A stretch of 64,000 nucleotides of DNA from the NCBI GenBank assembly GCA_033032865.1, contig JAWHQI010000610.1, positions 124,001-188,000 on the forward strand, written 5' to 3'. Below, piece after piece: positions 34,661-45,251 of the stretch. Within the stretch, counting starts at the first letter, position 1. Each line of letters starts with the position of its first letter. This stretch comes from Dactylorhiza incarnata. Its lineage: Eukaryota; Streptophyta; Magnoliopsida; Asparagales; Orchidaceae. The notes under the pieces were generated by a model that was not told the origin of the DNA, did not search any database, and saw nothing but the letters and a program-made list of their open reading frames with translations. The position numbers and the translations under genes are program-made.

Positions 34661-35604
34661 TGATGAGTCCCATTTATATACGCTTTTATGGACTCATCCG
34701 AGCTAGTTTTTGTAGGATTTTTCGTGATGCGGGGACAAGGCTGACGAACAAAAAAATTCACCCTTGACCAATCGCACAAATGGATCGAATCACTCGTGAC
34801 AACGACACATGAACAAAACCTTGTTCTCTAATCAGTTGATATATACAAAAAATAGCCACAACTAATATGCACGCTAGACAAATTACGCTAATCACAATAA
34901 CCATCACAATCATCACAGAAGGATTAGGAATTTATACCTCTAGAGAATATATCTCTAGGTGGAGCGGGGATCTCTGATTTTGCTGCGGATCGAATCGAAG
35001 AGACGGAGAATCGAGGCGGCGGCGGTGACCTCTAGGTTCACCTTGAACCCAAACAGCCCAGCGATCTCAGCTTGGATGAAGAGAGGAAGAGGATGATGCT
35101 TAGACAGTGCTCACACCGCCCGAAAACTCCAGTGGCCGAACCACACCAGTTGCCGGCGAAATGAGACGCAGAAATCCAGTTAACCGACGACCCTATCCCA
35201 TCCGGAATCCCAACCTCACGTAGGAAGGATCCTGTGCAACTCCTTATACGACTGAAGCGTCGACCGACGAAAGCTGCCGGTGAAACCAAGCCGCCGGAGG
35301 AGCAAGCGTGGAAGAAAGGGAACGAGCGGAAAAGACCTAAGCGCGATCTCCCTTTTTTTACACGAAACGCAGGGGTCGAGATTTCTCTATTTTAAGGAGA
35401 TGATGATTTTCGGTTTTCTCATTAAAACGGAAACTTTAATTAGGGTTTTAATGCCCTTTTAAATTTCTTAAAATCAATCAATGATTTCCATAATGAATCA
35501 ATAGAAAGATTTTCTCCTATTTTAATAATCAAAATATGTATCAGATTTTGTAAGAGTATTATTGAAGTAACGTCGCACACGCTACATATATTATTCTGCC
35601 CAGT
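34661..35604. mobile_element. LTR-like insertion of unknown family (copy 2, left of hAT)
   Basis: Same TGATGAGTCC start cutting Tat pol. The last eight bases TGCCCAGT (35597-35604) are the hAT target site. The continuation should lie to the right of 39197. Confidence 0.4.
35597..35604. other. hAT target-site duplication (left)
   Basis: TGCCCAGT, repeated perfectly at 39190-39197. Eight bases is the size expected for hAT transposition. Confidence 0.9.
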
Positions 35605-36282
35605 CATGGGCGAACCTATTAAAGGCCCAGTGTGGGCGGCCTCCCACACTCAAAAAAAAATTTATTAAGTTTATATAGTTTATGTTATTAATTAAAACAG
35701 GACCGCTCCGGTCTTCCGCAATTTAGGCATTTAGCGCCCGTCTTCCGCAATTTCTTCCGCTCCCATCTTCCGCCGTTCCACGGCTTCTTGGTTTTCTCCT
35801 CCACGACTCCAGCCTCCAGCCTCCACCTACGGCTCCACGGCAGTCGATTCGACACTTCAGCATCGGCTTCGAGGTTTCCTCCTCGGCGGGATCCTCACCT
35901 CCTCCCCAACATTTCGGCAGTTATGCGTTCAACTTCGAGGTTCCTCCCTGGCAGTTCCGCGTTCTTTTTCAGTTTCAAGTAATGGTCCAACTCCACAGCT
36001 CCACTACTCCAAGTCTCCAGGCTCTAGCGTTCTTCTTCTTCCAAAATCTAAACTATGATCATTCTAGCATTCTTCATAGTTAATTTCTTCCTGATCTAGG
36101 GGCTAGGGCTTGGGCTGATGGAGTGATGGGCTCATGGGCATGAGGGCATCAATTGAATACTTGAACTGTTGAAGTCTTCCAGCATTCCAGGCTATCGGGT
36201 TCAGCCTTTCAGGTAATCGAATTATCCTGAAAAGTGTTTAACTATTTTGGTCATTGAACTGTGTTGAATAACTCATATTGTT

Positions 36283-36357
36283 TTGCTCATTTAGTGTGAT
36301 CTGAGGACTGAAGAAAGGGTTTGCTTTACAAATCTTAAGATCACACTAAATGAGCAA
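36283..36357. repeat. 20-bp inverted repeat in the hAT leader
   Basis: TTGCTCATTTAGTGTGATCT at 36283-36302 is perfectly complementary to 36338-36357, with a 35-nt loop. It would form a strong hairpin in DNA or in the leader RNA upstream of the transposase start. Confidence 0.85.
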
Positions 36358-36683
36358 TTTTCTTATTGTTAAATGTTGGAATCTTCTTATTCTCTATTTC
36401 AACATCACCGCAGTGTTCAAATTTGGACATGATATTAGTTTTTTATCATTAGCAGGTTATAACGTAACAACTAAGACAAGACGATCATTTAGCAAGTTAG
36501 CAAATCAGGATCTGCATCTTGAATCTTGATATTGGCATATTACTCTTCTATTCAGGTAATTAAATACAAGTTATTTTAGGCTTTCAAATCCTTAATTTTT
36601 ATGTAAAAATGTGTTCTTACTAGTTACTTCTTTGCACACTTGATTATTTTAGGTCAATCATTAATTTGACGAAAATTGTAATC

Positions 36684-39024
36684 ATGGAAAAGTTTTTTAA
36701 AAGAAAGGCAAGCGAAGAATTAGCTAGTTCTTCTATTGTGCGTTCACGATTAGAACTCAATATAGATGATCTACCTGCGGAACCAGGATTACAGACAAAT
36801 ATTTCTGATTATGAGCCAAATGATAGAGAGAAGGTTCGGAGATGGTATTTGCAAAAAAAACTTTCCAGCCAAAAAATCATATTTTCCCTATAAGAATGTT
36901 TGGAAACGAGCCGCGTAGATTTATTAGTTCGTGGTTTCAAGAGTATAGTTACTGGTTGGAGTATAACATAGACAAAGATGCCGCATTTTGCTTATGTTGT
37001 TATTTATTCAAGCCCATTCATGGTGAACAAGGCGGCGGAGATGCATTTGTTAGTGGGGGGTTCACAAATTGGAAACATAAAGATAGATTAGATGCTCATC
37101 TGGGGAATCATAGTAGTGTCCACAACCAATGCTTGAAGGCTTGTATAAACTTGATGAACCAAAAGCAACACATTGAAATTGCTTTATGTACTCAATCTGA
37201 GCAAGTTCGAATGGATTATCGCACACGCTTAGAAGCATCAGTGGATTGCATTAGGTTTCTTTTAAAGCAAGGATTAACTTTCCGTGGTCACGATGAATCT
37301 TATGAATCAAGCAACCGAGGAAACTTTCTTGAACTCCTTCACTTCCTCGCTGACCATAATGACAAAATAAGTAAAGTGGTATTAAAGAATGCTCCTAAAA
37401 ATCTTAAATTAGTAGCACCAAGCATTCAAAAGGATATTGTGCAGACTGCAGCTATATAGACTACAAATTCTATCATGAAAGATATTATTCAAGCGAAATT
37501 ATTTTCTATTTTAGTCGATGAAGCTCGTGATTCCTCATTCAAAGAGCAAATGGAAATTGTTTTATGGTATGTTGATGAAAAGAGAAGTGTAATAGAATGC
37601 TTTCTAGGCATTGTGCATGTAGAAAATACGGCAACTTCATCACTAAAGGCAGTCGTTGAATCTTCTTTTGCTAAGCATTGGTTAAGTATATCAAGCTTGC
37701 GGGGTCAAGGGTACAATGGGGAAGTAACATGCAAGGTGAATTCAATGGGCTTAAAACGTTGATTATGGCTGAAAATCCATCTGCACACTATGTTCATTGC
37801 TTTGCTCATCAACTACAATTGACACTCGTTGCGGTAGCAAAAAAACACATCAAGGTTTGCTCTTTTTTTGGCTTGATAACAATTATAACAAATGTTGTTG
37901 GTGCATCATGCAAGCGTAGAGATATTCTCCGAGAGAAGTAATATGCAAAAGTTATTGAAGAAATTTACAGTGGCGAAGTGGAAACAGGAAGAGGCTTGAA
38001 TCAAGAAAGAGCACTCACAAGGGTAGGTGACACAAGGTGGAACTCTCATTACAGAACTCTTTTGAATTTAATTTGCTTGTTCTCCTCGGTTATTAGTGTG
38101 CTTGAAGTTATTGAAGAGGATGGCAAAATTTCGGAGCATAGAGCTGAAGCAAGTCATTTGTTGCAGAGTATGCAAAGTTTTGAATTTGTGTTTTTGACTC
38201 ACTTAATGAAAATCATCTTAGGGATTACAAATGAGTTGTCGCAAGCATTACAAAGAAATGATCAAGATCTTATAAATGCTATGACTCTTGTCAAAGTTTC
38301 CAAAATATGCCTACAAGCAATGCGTGACGATGGATGTGATTTTCTATTAAATGAAGTAACTAGCTTTTGTCAAAAACATGATATTACTGTTCTTAATATG
38401 GAAGACAGATTTGTAGCTCAAGGGAGATCGAGACGTAAATCTGAAAACAATACCAATCTTCACATCTATCGTGTTGAATTATTTTATGCAGTGATTGATC
38501 TACAACTGACTGAGCTGAATAGTCGATTTGATGAAGTGAACACAGAATTGCTTCTATGTATGGCTTGTTTAGATCCAAGTAATGACTTTTCATCCTTTGA
38601 TAAGCAGAAATTAATTCGATTCGCTGAACATTATCCGTTGGACTTTTCTCCAATTGACTTAATGGAACTTGAGAATCAACTTGAAAGTTACATATTAGAC
38701 GTTCGCTAAAGCATAGAATTCTCAGATGTGAAAGGGCTTGGAGGATTAGCTCAAAAATCAGTCCAATTGAAGAAGGATGTTCTATACCCATTGTTGTATT
38801 TGCTCGTGAAATTGGCATTACTATTACCTGTTGCAACTGCAAGTGTAGAAAGAGCTTTCTGTGCGATGAAGATTATCAAAACATCATTACGCAATCAGAT
38901 GAGAGATGATTGGATGAATCCTTTTCTAGTAGCATATATTGAAAAAGATGTCTTCTCTACCATCGACACCAATGGTATAATGAAATGTTTTCAGAACATG
39001 AAGAATCGAAGAGGAGTATTATAA
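36684..39024 (+). pseudogene. hAT transposase, TTF-type zinc finger family (broken)
   Basis: The start ATG at 36684 gives MEKFFKRKASEELASSS, a family-typical basic N-terminus. Then come the TTF zinc finger (FCLCCYLFKP near 36985, WKHKDRLDAHLGNHSSVH), the catalytic core with ILVDEARDSS (37510), a Cys/His region HCFAHQLQLTL (37795) and TRWNSHYRTL (38035). The C-terminal hAT dimerisation domain follows (LLPVATASVERAFCAMKIIK, about 38820-38880). Damage: a frameshift near 36860; in-frame TAG at 37457; a frameshift near 37720 within GQGYNG; in-frame TAA near 37939; and in-frame TAA near 38707. The enzyme would excise and reinsert the element by cut and paste. Intact residues around each break suggest decay rather than misassignment. 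Confidence 0.93.
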
Positions 39025-39189
39025 GAAATTAAGCATTCTTATTTTGCTAATTAAAAATGTTATAATTTAGATAATTTTTTTTTTGAAAATTTGTAGTCAT
39101 TTCTTTTCGTATGTATCAATCTTTTGTGTCATTATTTTATTGGACGCCCGTCACACCCTCATTGAAAAATGCCGGTGGGTCCGCCTATG

Positions 39190-39197
39190 TGCCCAGT
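39190..39197. other. hAT target-site duplication (right)
   Basis: TGCCCAGT, identical to 35597-35604. Confidence 0.9.
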
Positions 39198-40042
39198 TAT
39201 TGATTCCATAATGAACTCAATTCATTATGTTAAATAACGTCGTAACGAAATCAAAAAATAATAGCTGTCTAAATGCGTCGATAGACGACGTTTTAAATTC
39301 ACACTCAACCAAGTATTTAGATCACATAGGAATGAAAACAAATACACAGTTTGAGTCGAACATGGCTGTTTCTGTTCATTTGGTGTGACCTTTACAGAGG
39401 AACTGAGTCGTCTAGGCGATAATACAACAATCTATATTATGCTCTATAAGAGGCTTTATCACTGCATTATAGACGCCTCGGCAACACAGTAGTTAGGTGA
39501 CACAATTGGATGACCTGTGTCTATGCCTGTCACATGATATCATGAATCTCCCGTAGGATAGGTTAGTGTCATTCCCGCAGCACATTCATCTTTCTTGGCT
39601 TCTCAAGCGCAATGTATTTATAACTACTTCAGTTATATTGTATGCTATACAATCTCGCTTTGCCAAGGGGCCCAATAATATCATAGCTCGATATAACTCC
39701 AGAGACAATTGATACTATAAATGTGTAAACCTGATCCACACAAGTCACATAACAAGTTGCAGTGTATATACCATCAATAGACAACGTTCAACTGCAACTA
39801 CATTATACACCTTGCGATGGTAAGTTCACAGACCACATATCTAGATTCAATAAGACACGTTGAGACTGTCGATGACATTAAAACACAATCCATACGATAC
39901 CTCAACACAAGATTAGGTCTAACTCAATATGTATAGCTTCAACCTATATACATATTCATATGATTAAATGATAACTATTATCAACATTTGTAGAACTACA
40001 ATGTACTTTAACTCATATGATAATCCAAGGTGGTGGTCAATG
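39198..40042. other. No gene seen; probable right part of the LTR-like insertion
   Basis: AT-rich sequence without domains, LTR termini or RNA genes. It begins immediately after the hAT duplication, so its first part must be the continuation of 34661-35604. Where that element ends is not visible to me. Confidence 0.4.
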
Positions 40043-41148
40043 TGTAAGACCCCCCCTCCCCAGACCTGAACCTGGTTCAGGGAGGGGGGATCTTACGGCC
40101 CAAAGATGGCCACTAGTGTTTCCCGGATGGCCACGACCCACCCTCTCAAGCACTGAGTGGTCTCCTTGTCAGGCACGAGAATCACAACAGCACATCAGAA
40201 CGCACAGCGGAAGCAATCGAAAAAAGGACAAAACCAAGCTACTGCTTATATTTACATATTTAAATAGGGCTGAAGCCTAATGTTTACAACCACTGCCTTG
40301 GGGGATACATAGACTATTTCAAAGACCCTAGGCTAGTCCTATACTCTAGGACTCACGTCTCGGAAGATAGGGGAGAGGCTGGAGTGTCTAATCGAGCCAT
40401 CTTTAAGGCTGGTAACTCATCCCGCGGTGCGGGGGCTTCGCATTGTCCCATCTCCTGTGATTGGTTATAAGAAATAACCGTTAGTCACAGAGCTAAGTAG
40501 AAAACACCTCCCCTCCCCGGATCCATATCCAGGGGGCGCGCTAAAGGACAGCAATAAATAGCCAAAGCAAGGAAGAGGGTTAGAAGCAGGTAAACATATA
40601 TATATATATACATATATACATATATATAGGGCCTCCTGCCCTACTATCCATATTCGCGCAGTATAGTAAATACACAACACTATCTCGCGCATACACGCAC
40701 CCAGGTATTCAAACCTGCACACACACAAAAGACCCTGTGTCGACACAGTTTAGACCGCTTTATTTCAAGCAGGAGAGCTAACCCCGCGGGCCTCACCGAT
40801 GTGGCCGTCGGTGACAGTGGCCAGTCTTTCCACTTCTGAGTGTAGTCGTACCGTATCACTTAGGCCCTCCTGTACAACTTGGTGTACTAACTGGATGTGA
40901 GCGACATCTGGCGAACCGATTTTTAGGCCGACCAGCGGAGGCAAAACTGCAGGTTCGGAGTGGTGATAACCTGCTGTGCACATCTCCCTGTCTCCATGAG
41001 TCGTCAACTCACCTGCACCGGTACGAACGATCTGCGGGCATGACCGACCCACCACTTCCAAACAATCTTCAACTGCTTTAAATACAGAATAAGCGCTTTA
41101 AGACGCGCGACAACTTACTCGACCGGTCACACGACCTCTGACCGGGAC

Positions 41149-41822
41149 TTTAGGCCTGCAAGCGGTTCGGTTCGGTTCGGTTTTAGGTAAAACCGAAACC
41201 GAACCGAATAGGCTCGGTTTTTACACACCCAAAACTGAAACCGAACCAAAATGGATCGGATCGGTTCGGTTTGGTTCGGTTTTTTAACATCGGTTCGGTT
41301 TTTTGGTAAACCTAAAACATATTATCCCTCAAAATAATTTTTAATATTTGTCCAAGTGCTTTTCTAATAGTAAATTTACAAAGCAGTTCATCGACATTGA
41401 AAGGAAAATGAAAAAACACAATAACATTTAGATTAACTGGTACAATTAATACAATAAGTTCAAGTATTAGTTTAAAATTAAAATCAATAAGCACAACATA
41501 TTTAATTTACTCGTTCACGCTCAGGTAATTGTTACAAACTTATGATAAGATAAGTGATATTACATGGTCTCGTTATTTCGGGTTCAACTTCAAACTCAAA
41601 GCTCACAACCTCATGTTTTAATCCGACGAGACAAACTCCAAGTCCAAACTTATAATCGGTTCGGTTTACCGACCCTATAAACCGAAACCGAACCGAATAG
41701 GCTCGGTTTTCAGCCCCCCCAAACCGAAACCGAACCGAACTGATCGGTTCGGTCCAAATTCGGTTCGGTTTTGGTCGGTTCGGGTCAGTTTGGTCAGTTT
41801 CGGTTTTCTGTGCACACCCCTA
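41149..41822. mobile_element. hAT-type MITE with CGGTTCGG-rich arms (about 674 bp)
   Basis: Ends TTTAGGCCTGCA and (reverse complement of the right end) TTAGGGGTGTGCA are followed inward by runs of CGGTTCGGTTTT and its complement AAAACCGAACCG on both sides. Flanks ACCGGGAC (41141-41148) and ACCGGGAG (41823-41830) agree in 7 of 8 positions, fitting an 8-bp hAT duplication. No coding sequence is present. Confidence 0.75.
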
Positions 41823-42022
41823 ACCGGGAGGCTCAGCGGTATGAGGGCTCCTTACTTGGGGCTAACCTGGGAGGACGGGCTCAACTCTGGGTTTTTCCCC
41901 AACTAAGGCCTCGCAGAAGGGAGGATAAGCACCGCTCGCTAGCGTAGGACTGAAGTTAGCGCTGAATTAGAAAGTGCAATATAAGCAGTAAAATAGGCCG
42001 GAAGCAGGGGGCCATAATATCA

Positions 42023-42262
42023 GGACCAGTGCGAGACTGGAGAAATGAAAGCACTGAAAGCAGTAAATCAGGACCAGTGCGAGACTTGAGAAATGAAAAT
42101 ACTAAAAGCAGTAAATCAGGACCAGTGCGAGACTGGAGAAATGAAAGTACTGAAAGCAGTAAATAAGGACCAGTGCGAGACTGGAGAAATGAAAGTACTG
42201 AAAACAGTAAATAAGGACCAGTGCGAGACTGGAGGAATGAAAATACTGAAAGCGGTAAATAA
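42023..42262. repeat. 48-bp minisatellite, five units
   Basis: Units starting GGACCAGTGCGAGACT lie at 42023, 42071, 42119, 42167 and 42215, differing by a few bases. The period is a multiple of three, so a repetitive frame is open on the minus strand; it resembles no protein. Confidence 0.9.
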
Positions 42263-42879
42263 GTAAAGGGTTAGTAGTCCAATCACTCCATAAGAGGAGG
42301 CTTCAACGTCGACTCCGTTCTTAGGAGGAGGTTCTGCTTTCTCCCCGTTCATAGGGGTTCTACTCCATTCCCAGGAGTTTATTTACGTTCCATGAGATTT
42401 TTAGTATTTTTCCTTGCCGTGGATTCGTTCTTTTATCATTATCTCGGTGTTATTACTGCATTGCGGCGTCGCATCGCGATTTCGTCCCGAGTTTTGCATC
42501 GATATTCTTAACTTAGTCGATTCCTTAGATCGATGTGCGTAATCTTTATTATGCGTTTTAAAAATTATGCGTCGAGAGGACGCCGATTTATTCCGATGAA
42601 TTTCGTCCCCTTTCGGGCGTTTATTTTGCTTGTAAAAGCTTTTAAAGGACCAAATGAAAAGCTTACCACTTTAAATTTTGATAGTATATACAAAATGCCC
42701 TAAATTAGAGCCTATAATTTTTGGTGATTTTTCCAAACTCATTTGTCCTCTAATTTTCTCAAAATAAACCTTTGGTAGGGATTTAAAAATAGCAAATGAC
42801 TTCCTAAAAATTCCCAAAAAATATAGGAGGTGCCCCTTAGGGTGGGGCACATTTTTCATTCAGGAAGTTTTTTCTGAAA

Positions 42880-43880
42880 ATGCCCCATTTTTCCTCAGAA
42901 AAATGGGGAAGGGGGAAGGGAGAGTGGGGTGCGGTTAGAGGCAGGGAGAAGGCGCAGGGGTCTTGCACCTTGCGCCCTCCCGCGGCCCCCACAGCGGATC
43001 TGCGACGAATCCGCTGTGGGGGGCACATAAGTTGAGGTGGGGGCGGGAAACCAGAAAATAGGAGCCGCCCAATCTCCTGGGGGAGATCGTGCGGCTCCCG
43101 TTTGTTAAATGGGAGGCGACCGCTGCCGCCGCCGGGCAGCGGCCGGCTGGGGCCGGCGCCGCCGCCAGTCGGTGCGCCGGGGGCCGGCGAATCCTCCGGT
43201 GGTGGTCCGGCGGGCTGGCGCTGGCGGCTACCACCGAGAATTAGCACAGAGAGGGGCGGGAGGCGGTGGCGCGGCCTCCATGCGCCATGTAGGCTCGCTG
43301 CGCCGCCGCCTCCGCTGGGAGGGCTCTCCCTGCCGCCCCTGGCTGGGGCGCCGGGGAGAGGGTAGTCATCCGGCGGGGTTCCGGAGGCCTGGCGCCGCCG
43401 GCCGCCGCCGGGGGTGGGGTTTTACCCCGTACAGGAAACAGGGAGCAGAGGGGGGGGGGGGGGGGCCTGGGCCACGGGTGCCGCCGGGGCTGCGTCCTCC
43501 GGCGGCCCGGCCGCCTCCCTTTGCCGGCGCCGTGGTCCCCGAGTGGGGACCTGCTCCCCCGGTTCCACCACCGGCGATGGGGGGTGGCTTCCACGGCAAG
43601 CGCCTCCACCCGAGCTTTCCCAGCTCGGGGTGGCGCTCCGACGACGGGGAGGGGGTCGGCCTGGCTCAGGGGAGTAGGAAGGAGGAGGGAGGGCGTCTAC
43701 CTGAGGTGGAGGGGCTCGGGAGGTTGAGGGGCGGTTGGCCATGGTGGGGAAGGAGGTTGGCGGCGGTTTGGGGTTGGGCAGAGCTCCGGCATGGGGGCTG
43801 GCTGGGCTAGCCGGCAGGGGAGAAGGAGGAGGAGGCTGAGAGGGGGGGGGGGGGGGGTTGGCACTCAGGGAGGGGCTGAG
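42880..43880 (-). other. GC-rich transcribed-leader part of the element C LTR
   Basis: About 1 kb just downstream (element sense) of the TATA box is very GC-rich, with CCGCCGCCG-type runs and two long homopolymer G-runs (43450-43465, 43842-43857). Overlapping open frames on both strands give Pro/Arg/Gly text in every frame, which indicates composition rather than genes. Confidence 0.5.
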
Positions 43881-43887
43881 CCCCTCC

Positions 43888-43894
43888 TTATATA
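43888..43894 (-). promoter_or_regulatory. TATA box of the element C LTR
   Basis: The minus strand reads CTACCCTATATAAGGAGGGG. TATATAA lies inside the LTR at a point that would divide it into a U3 of about 1.3 kb and a long R-U5. It is a prediction from sequence only. Confidence 0.6.
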
Positions 43895-44259
43895 GGGTAG
43901 GGGGAGGCCTCTCCTCTCCTTCCTTTTAGCCCACGTGGGCTAAAAGGAAGGGATGGGTAGGGGAGATATTTTCTCCCCCCCCCCCCCCCCCCCTTCTCTC
44001 TCCTGCCCCCTTGCCCCAATAGGGGGCTTCCTATCCATGGGCAGCCCCCTCCCATGGGGGAGGGGCTTCTCTCCCCCCCCCTTTCTTTTCTTTTCTCAAC
44101 AATTTCAAGCTTGGGGGGGGGGGGGGGGGTTGACCGAGGTCAACTTAGGGCAGGGTTCTTCATGGTCCCGGGGTCCATCAAGATTTGTCGGGGCCGATGC
44201 CGAGCTTATGTGCTTCACATTTCGTGCGTTGCACTGAGGTGGTCTGCATAGTCCTAAAA

Positions 44260-45150
44260 TGGCATACTCTCCATACAACCTCGGATCGAGGCACAACGAA
44301 TTCCGTTGCGCTTGTATCGTTCATACGAGTCTAAAGGAACTGACAGAAGTCAATTCGGAGTATGTTTGGCCACTATCCCACTATAGTGTGGTAGCGGCGC
44401 ACAACGATACTCAAAATGGTCGTTTTCTCTAAACGACCTCAGATCGAGGTGCAATGAATTTCGTTGCACTCGTATTGGTCATACGAGTCTAACGGGACTG
44501 ACGAAAGTCAATTCGGAGTATGTTTGGCCACTATCCCACTATAGTGTGGTAGCCGCGCACAACGATACTCAAATGGTCATTTTCTCTAAATGACCTCGGA
44601 TCGAGGTGCAACGAATTCTGTGCACTCGTATTGGTCATACGAGTCTAACGGGACTGACGGAAGTCAATTCGGAGTATGTTTGGCCACTATCCCACGTTAG
44701 TGTGGTAGCGGCGCACAACGATACTCAAAATGGTCGTTTTCTTTAAACGACCTCAGATCGAGGTGCAACGAATTCCGTTGCACTCATATTGGTCATACGA
44801 GTCTAACGGGACTGACGGAAGTCAATTCGGAGTATGTTTGGCCACTATCCCACTATAGTGTGGTAGCGGCGCACAACGATACTCAAAATGGTCATTTTCT
44901 CTAAACGACCTCAAATCGAGGTGCAACGAATTCCGTTGCACTCGTATTGGTCATACGAGTCTAACGGGACTGGCGGAAGTCAATTCGGAGTATGTTTGGC
45001 CACTATCCCACTATAGTGTGGCAGCGGCGCACAACGTTACTCAAAATGGTCGTTTTCTCTAAACGACCTCAGATCGAGGTGCAACGAATTTCGTTGCACT
45101 CGTATTGGTCATACGAGTCTAACGAATCTGACAGAAGTCAATTCGGGGTT
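44260..45150. repeat. 158-bp tandem array at the LTR start
   Basis: The landmark GGCCACTATCCCACTATAGT occurs at 44368, 44526, 44682, 44840 and 44998 (spacings 158, 156, 158, 158), with a degenerate unit at the left edge and a partial one at the right. Each unit also contains the inverted pair CATACGAGTC and ACGACCTCAGATCGAGGT. It occupies most of the U3 upstream of the TATA box. Confidence 0.9.
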
Positions 45151-45251
45151 CGTAGCACATAACCCTATACTGGGTTATTTCTACCGTTCGGGCCTACTTT
45201 TATTGGGCTCACTAGGGCCTAGTGACCCAATAAAAGTCGGGATGTTACAAT

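Larger units (their letters stand above)
31232..35753. repeat. Right end of copy 2 of the tandem duplication
   Basis: Matches 1-4522 at a constant offset. The match ends within the hAT 5' leader at CTTCCGCAA, where this copy carries on into the intact transposon. Confidence 0.9.
35605..39189 (+). mobile_element. hAT DNA transposon, structurally complete (3,585 bp)
   Basis: It is flanked by a perfect 8-bp duplication. Its ends CATGGGCGAACCTA and (reverse complement of the right end) CATAGGCGGACCCA form a short imperfect terminal inverted repeat matching in 10 of 14 positions. A leader of about 1.1 kb precedes a transposase gene with a TTF-type zinc finger and a hAT dimerisation domain. Frames are broken, so it is not autonomous. 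Short TIRs and flanking TG/CA-rich ends are common in this plant hAT group (ZMYM1-like transposases). Confidence 0.92.
40043..45249 (-). repeat. 3' LTR of element C (5,207 bp)
   Basis: In element sense it opens TGTAACATCCCGAC at 45249 and closes GGGGGGGTCTTACA at 40043. It holds, in element order, a 158-bp tandem array, a TATA box, a very GC-rich leader, a 48-bp minisatellite and a MITE. The length is unusual even for this lineage. With no second copy in the window, the lower boundary rests on the TTACA end and its resemblance to the L1 LTR end. Confidence 0.7.

Noticed and set aside
36684..39024. Host domesticated hAT-derived gene
   Set aside because: Intact 8-bp target duplication and TIRs plus five frame lesions indicate a dead transposon copy rather than a conserved gene.
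41160..41820. Telomere-like CGGTTCGG repeats
   Set aside because: The unit differs from the plant telomere repeat, occurs in both orientations as inverted arms, and is flanked by an 8-bp duplication, which fits a MITE.
42023..42262. Possible CRISPR-like array
   Set aside because: Units abut without unique spacers, and the DNA is eukaryotic nuclear. It is a minisatellite.
43109..43810. 233-codon plus-strand frame and several overlapping minus-strand frames
   Set aside because: Pro/Gly/Arg-rich in every frame, located in the GC-rich leader of an LTR, with no start context or domain.
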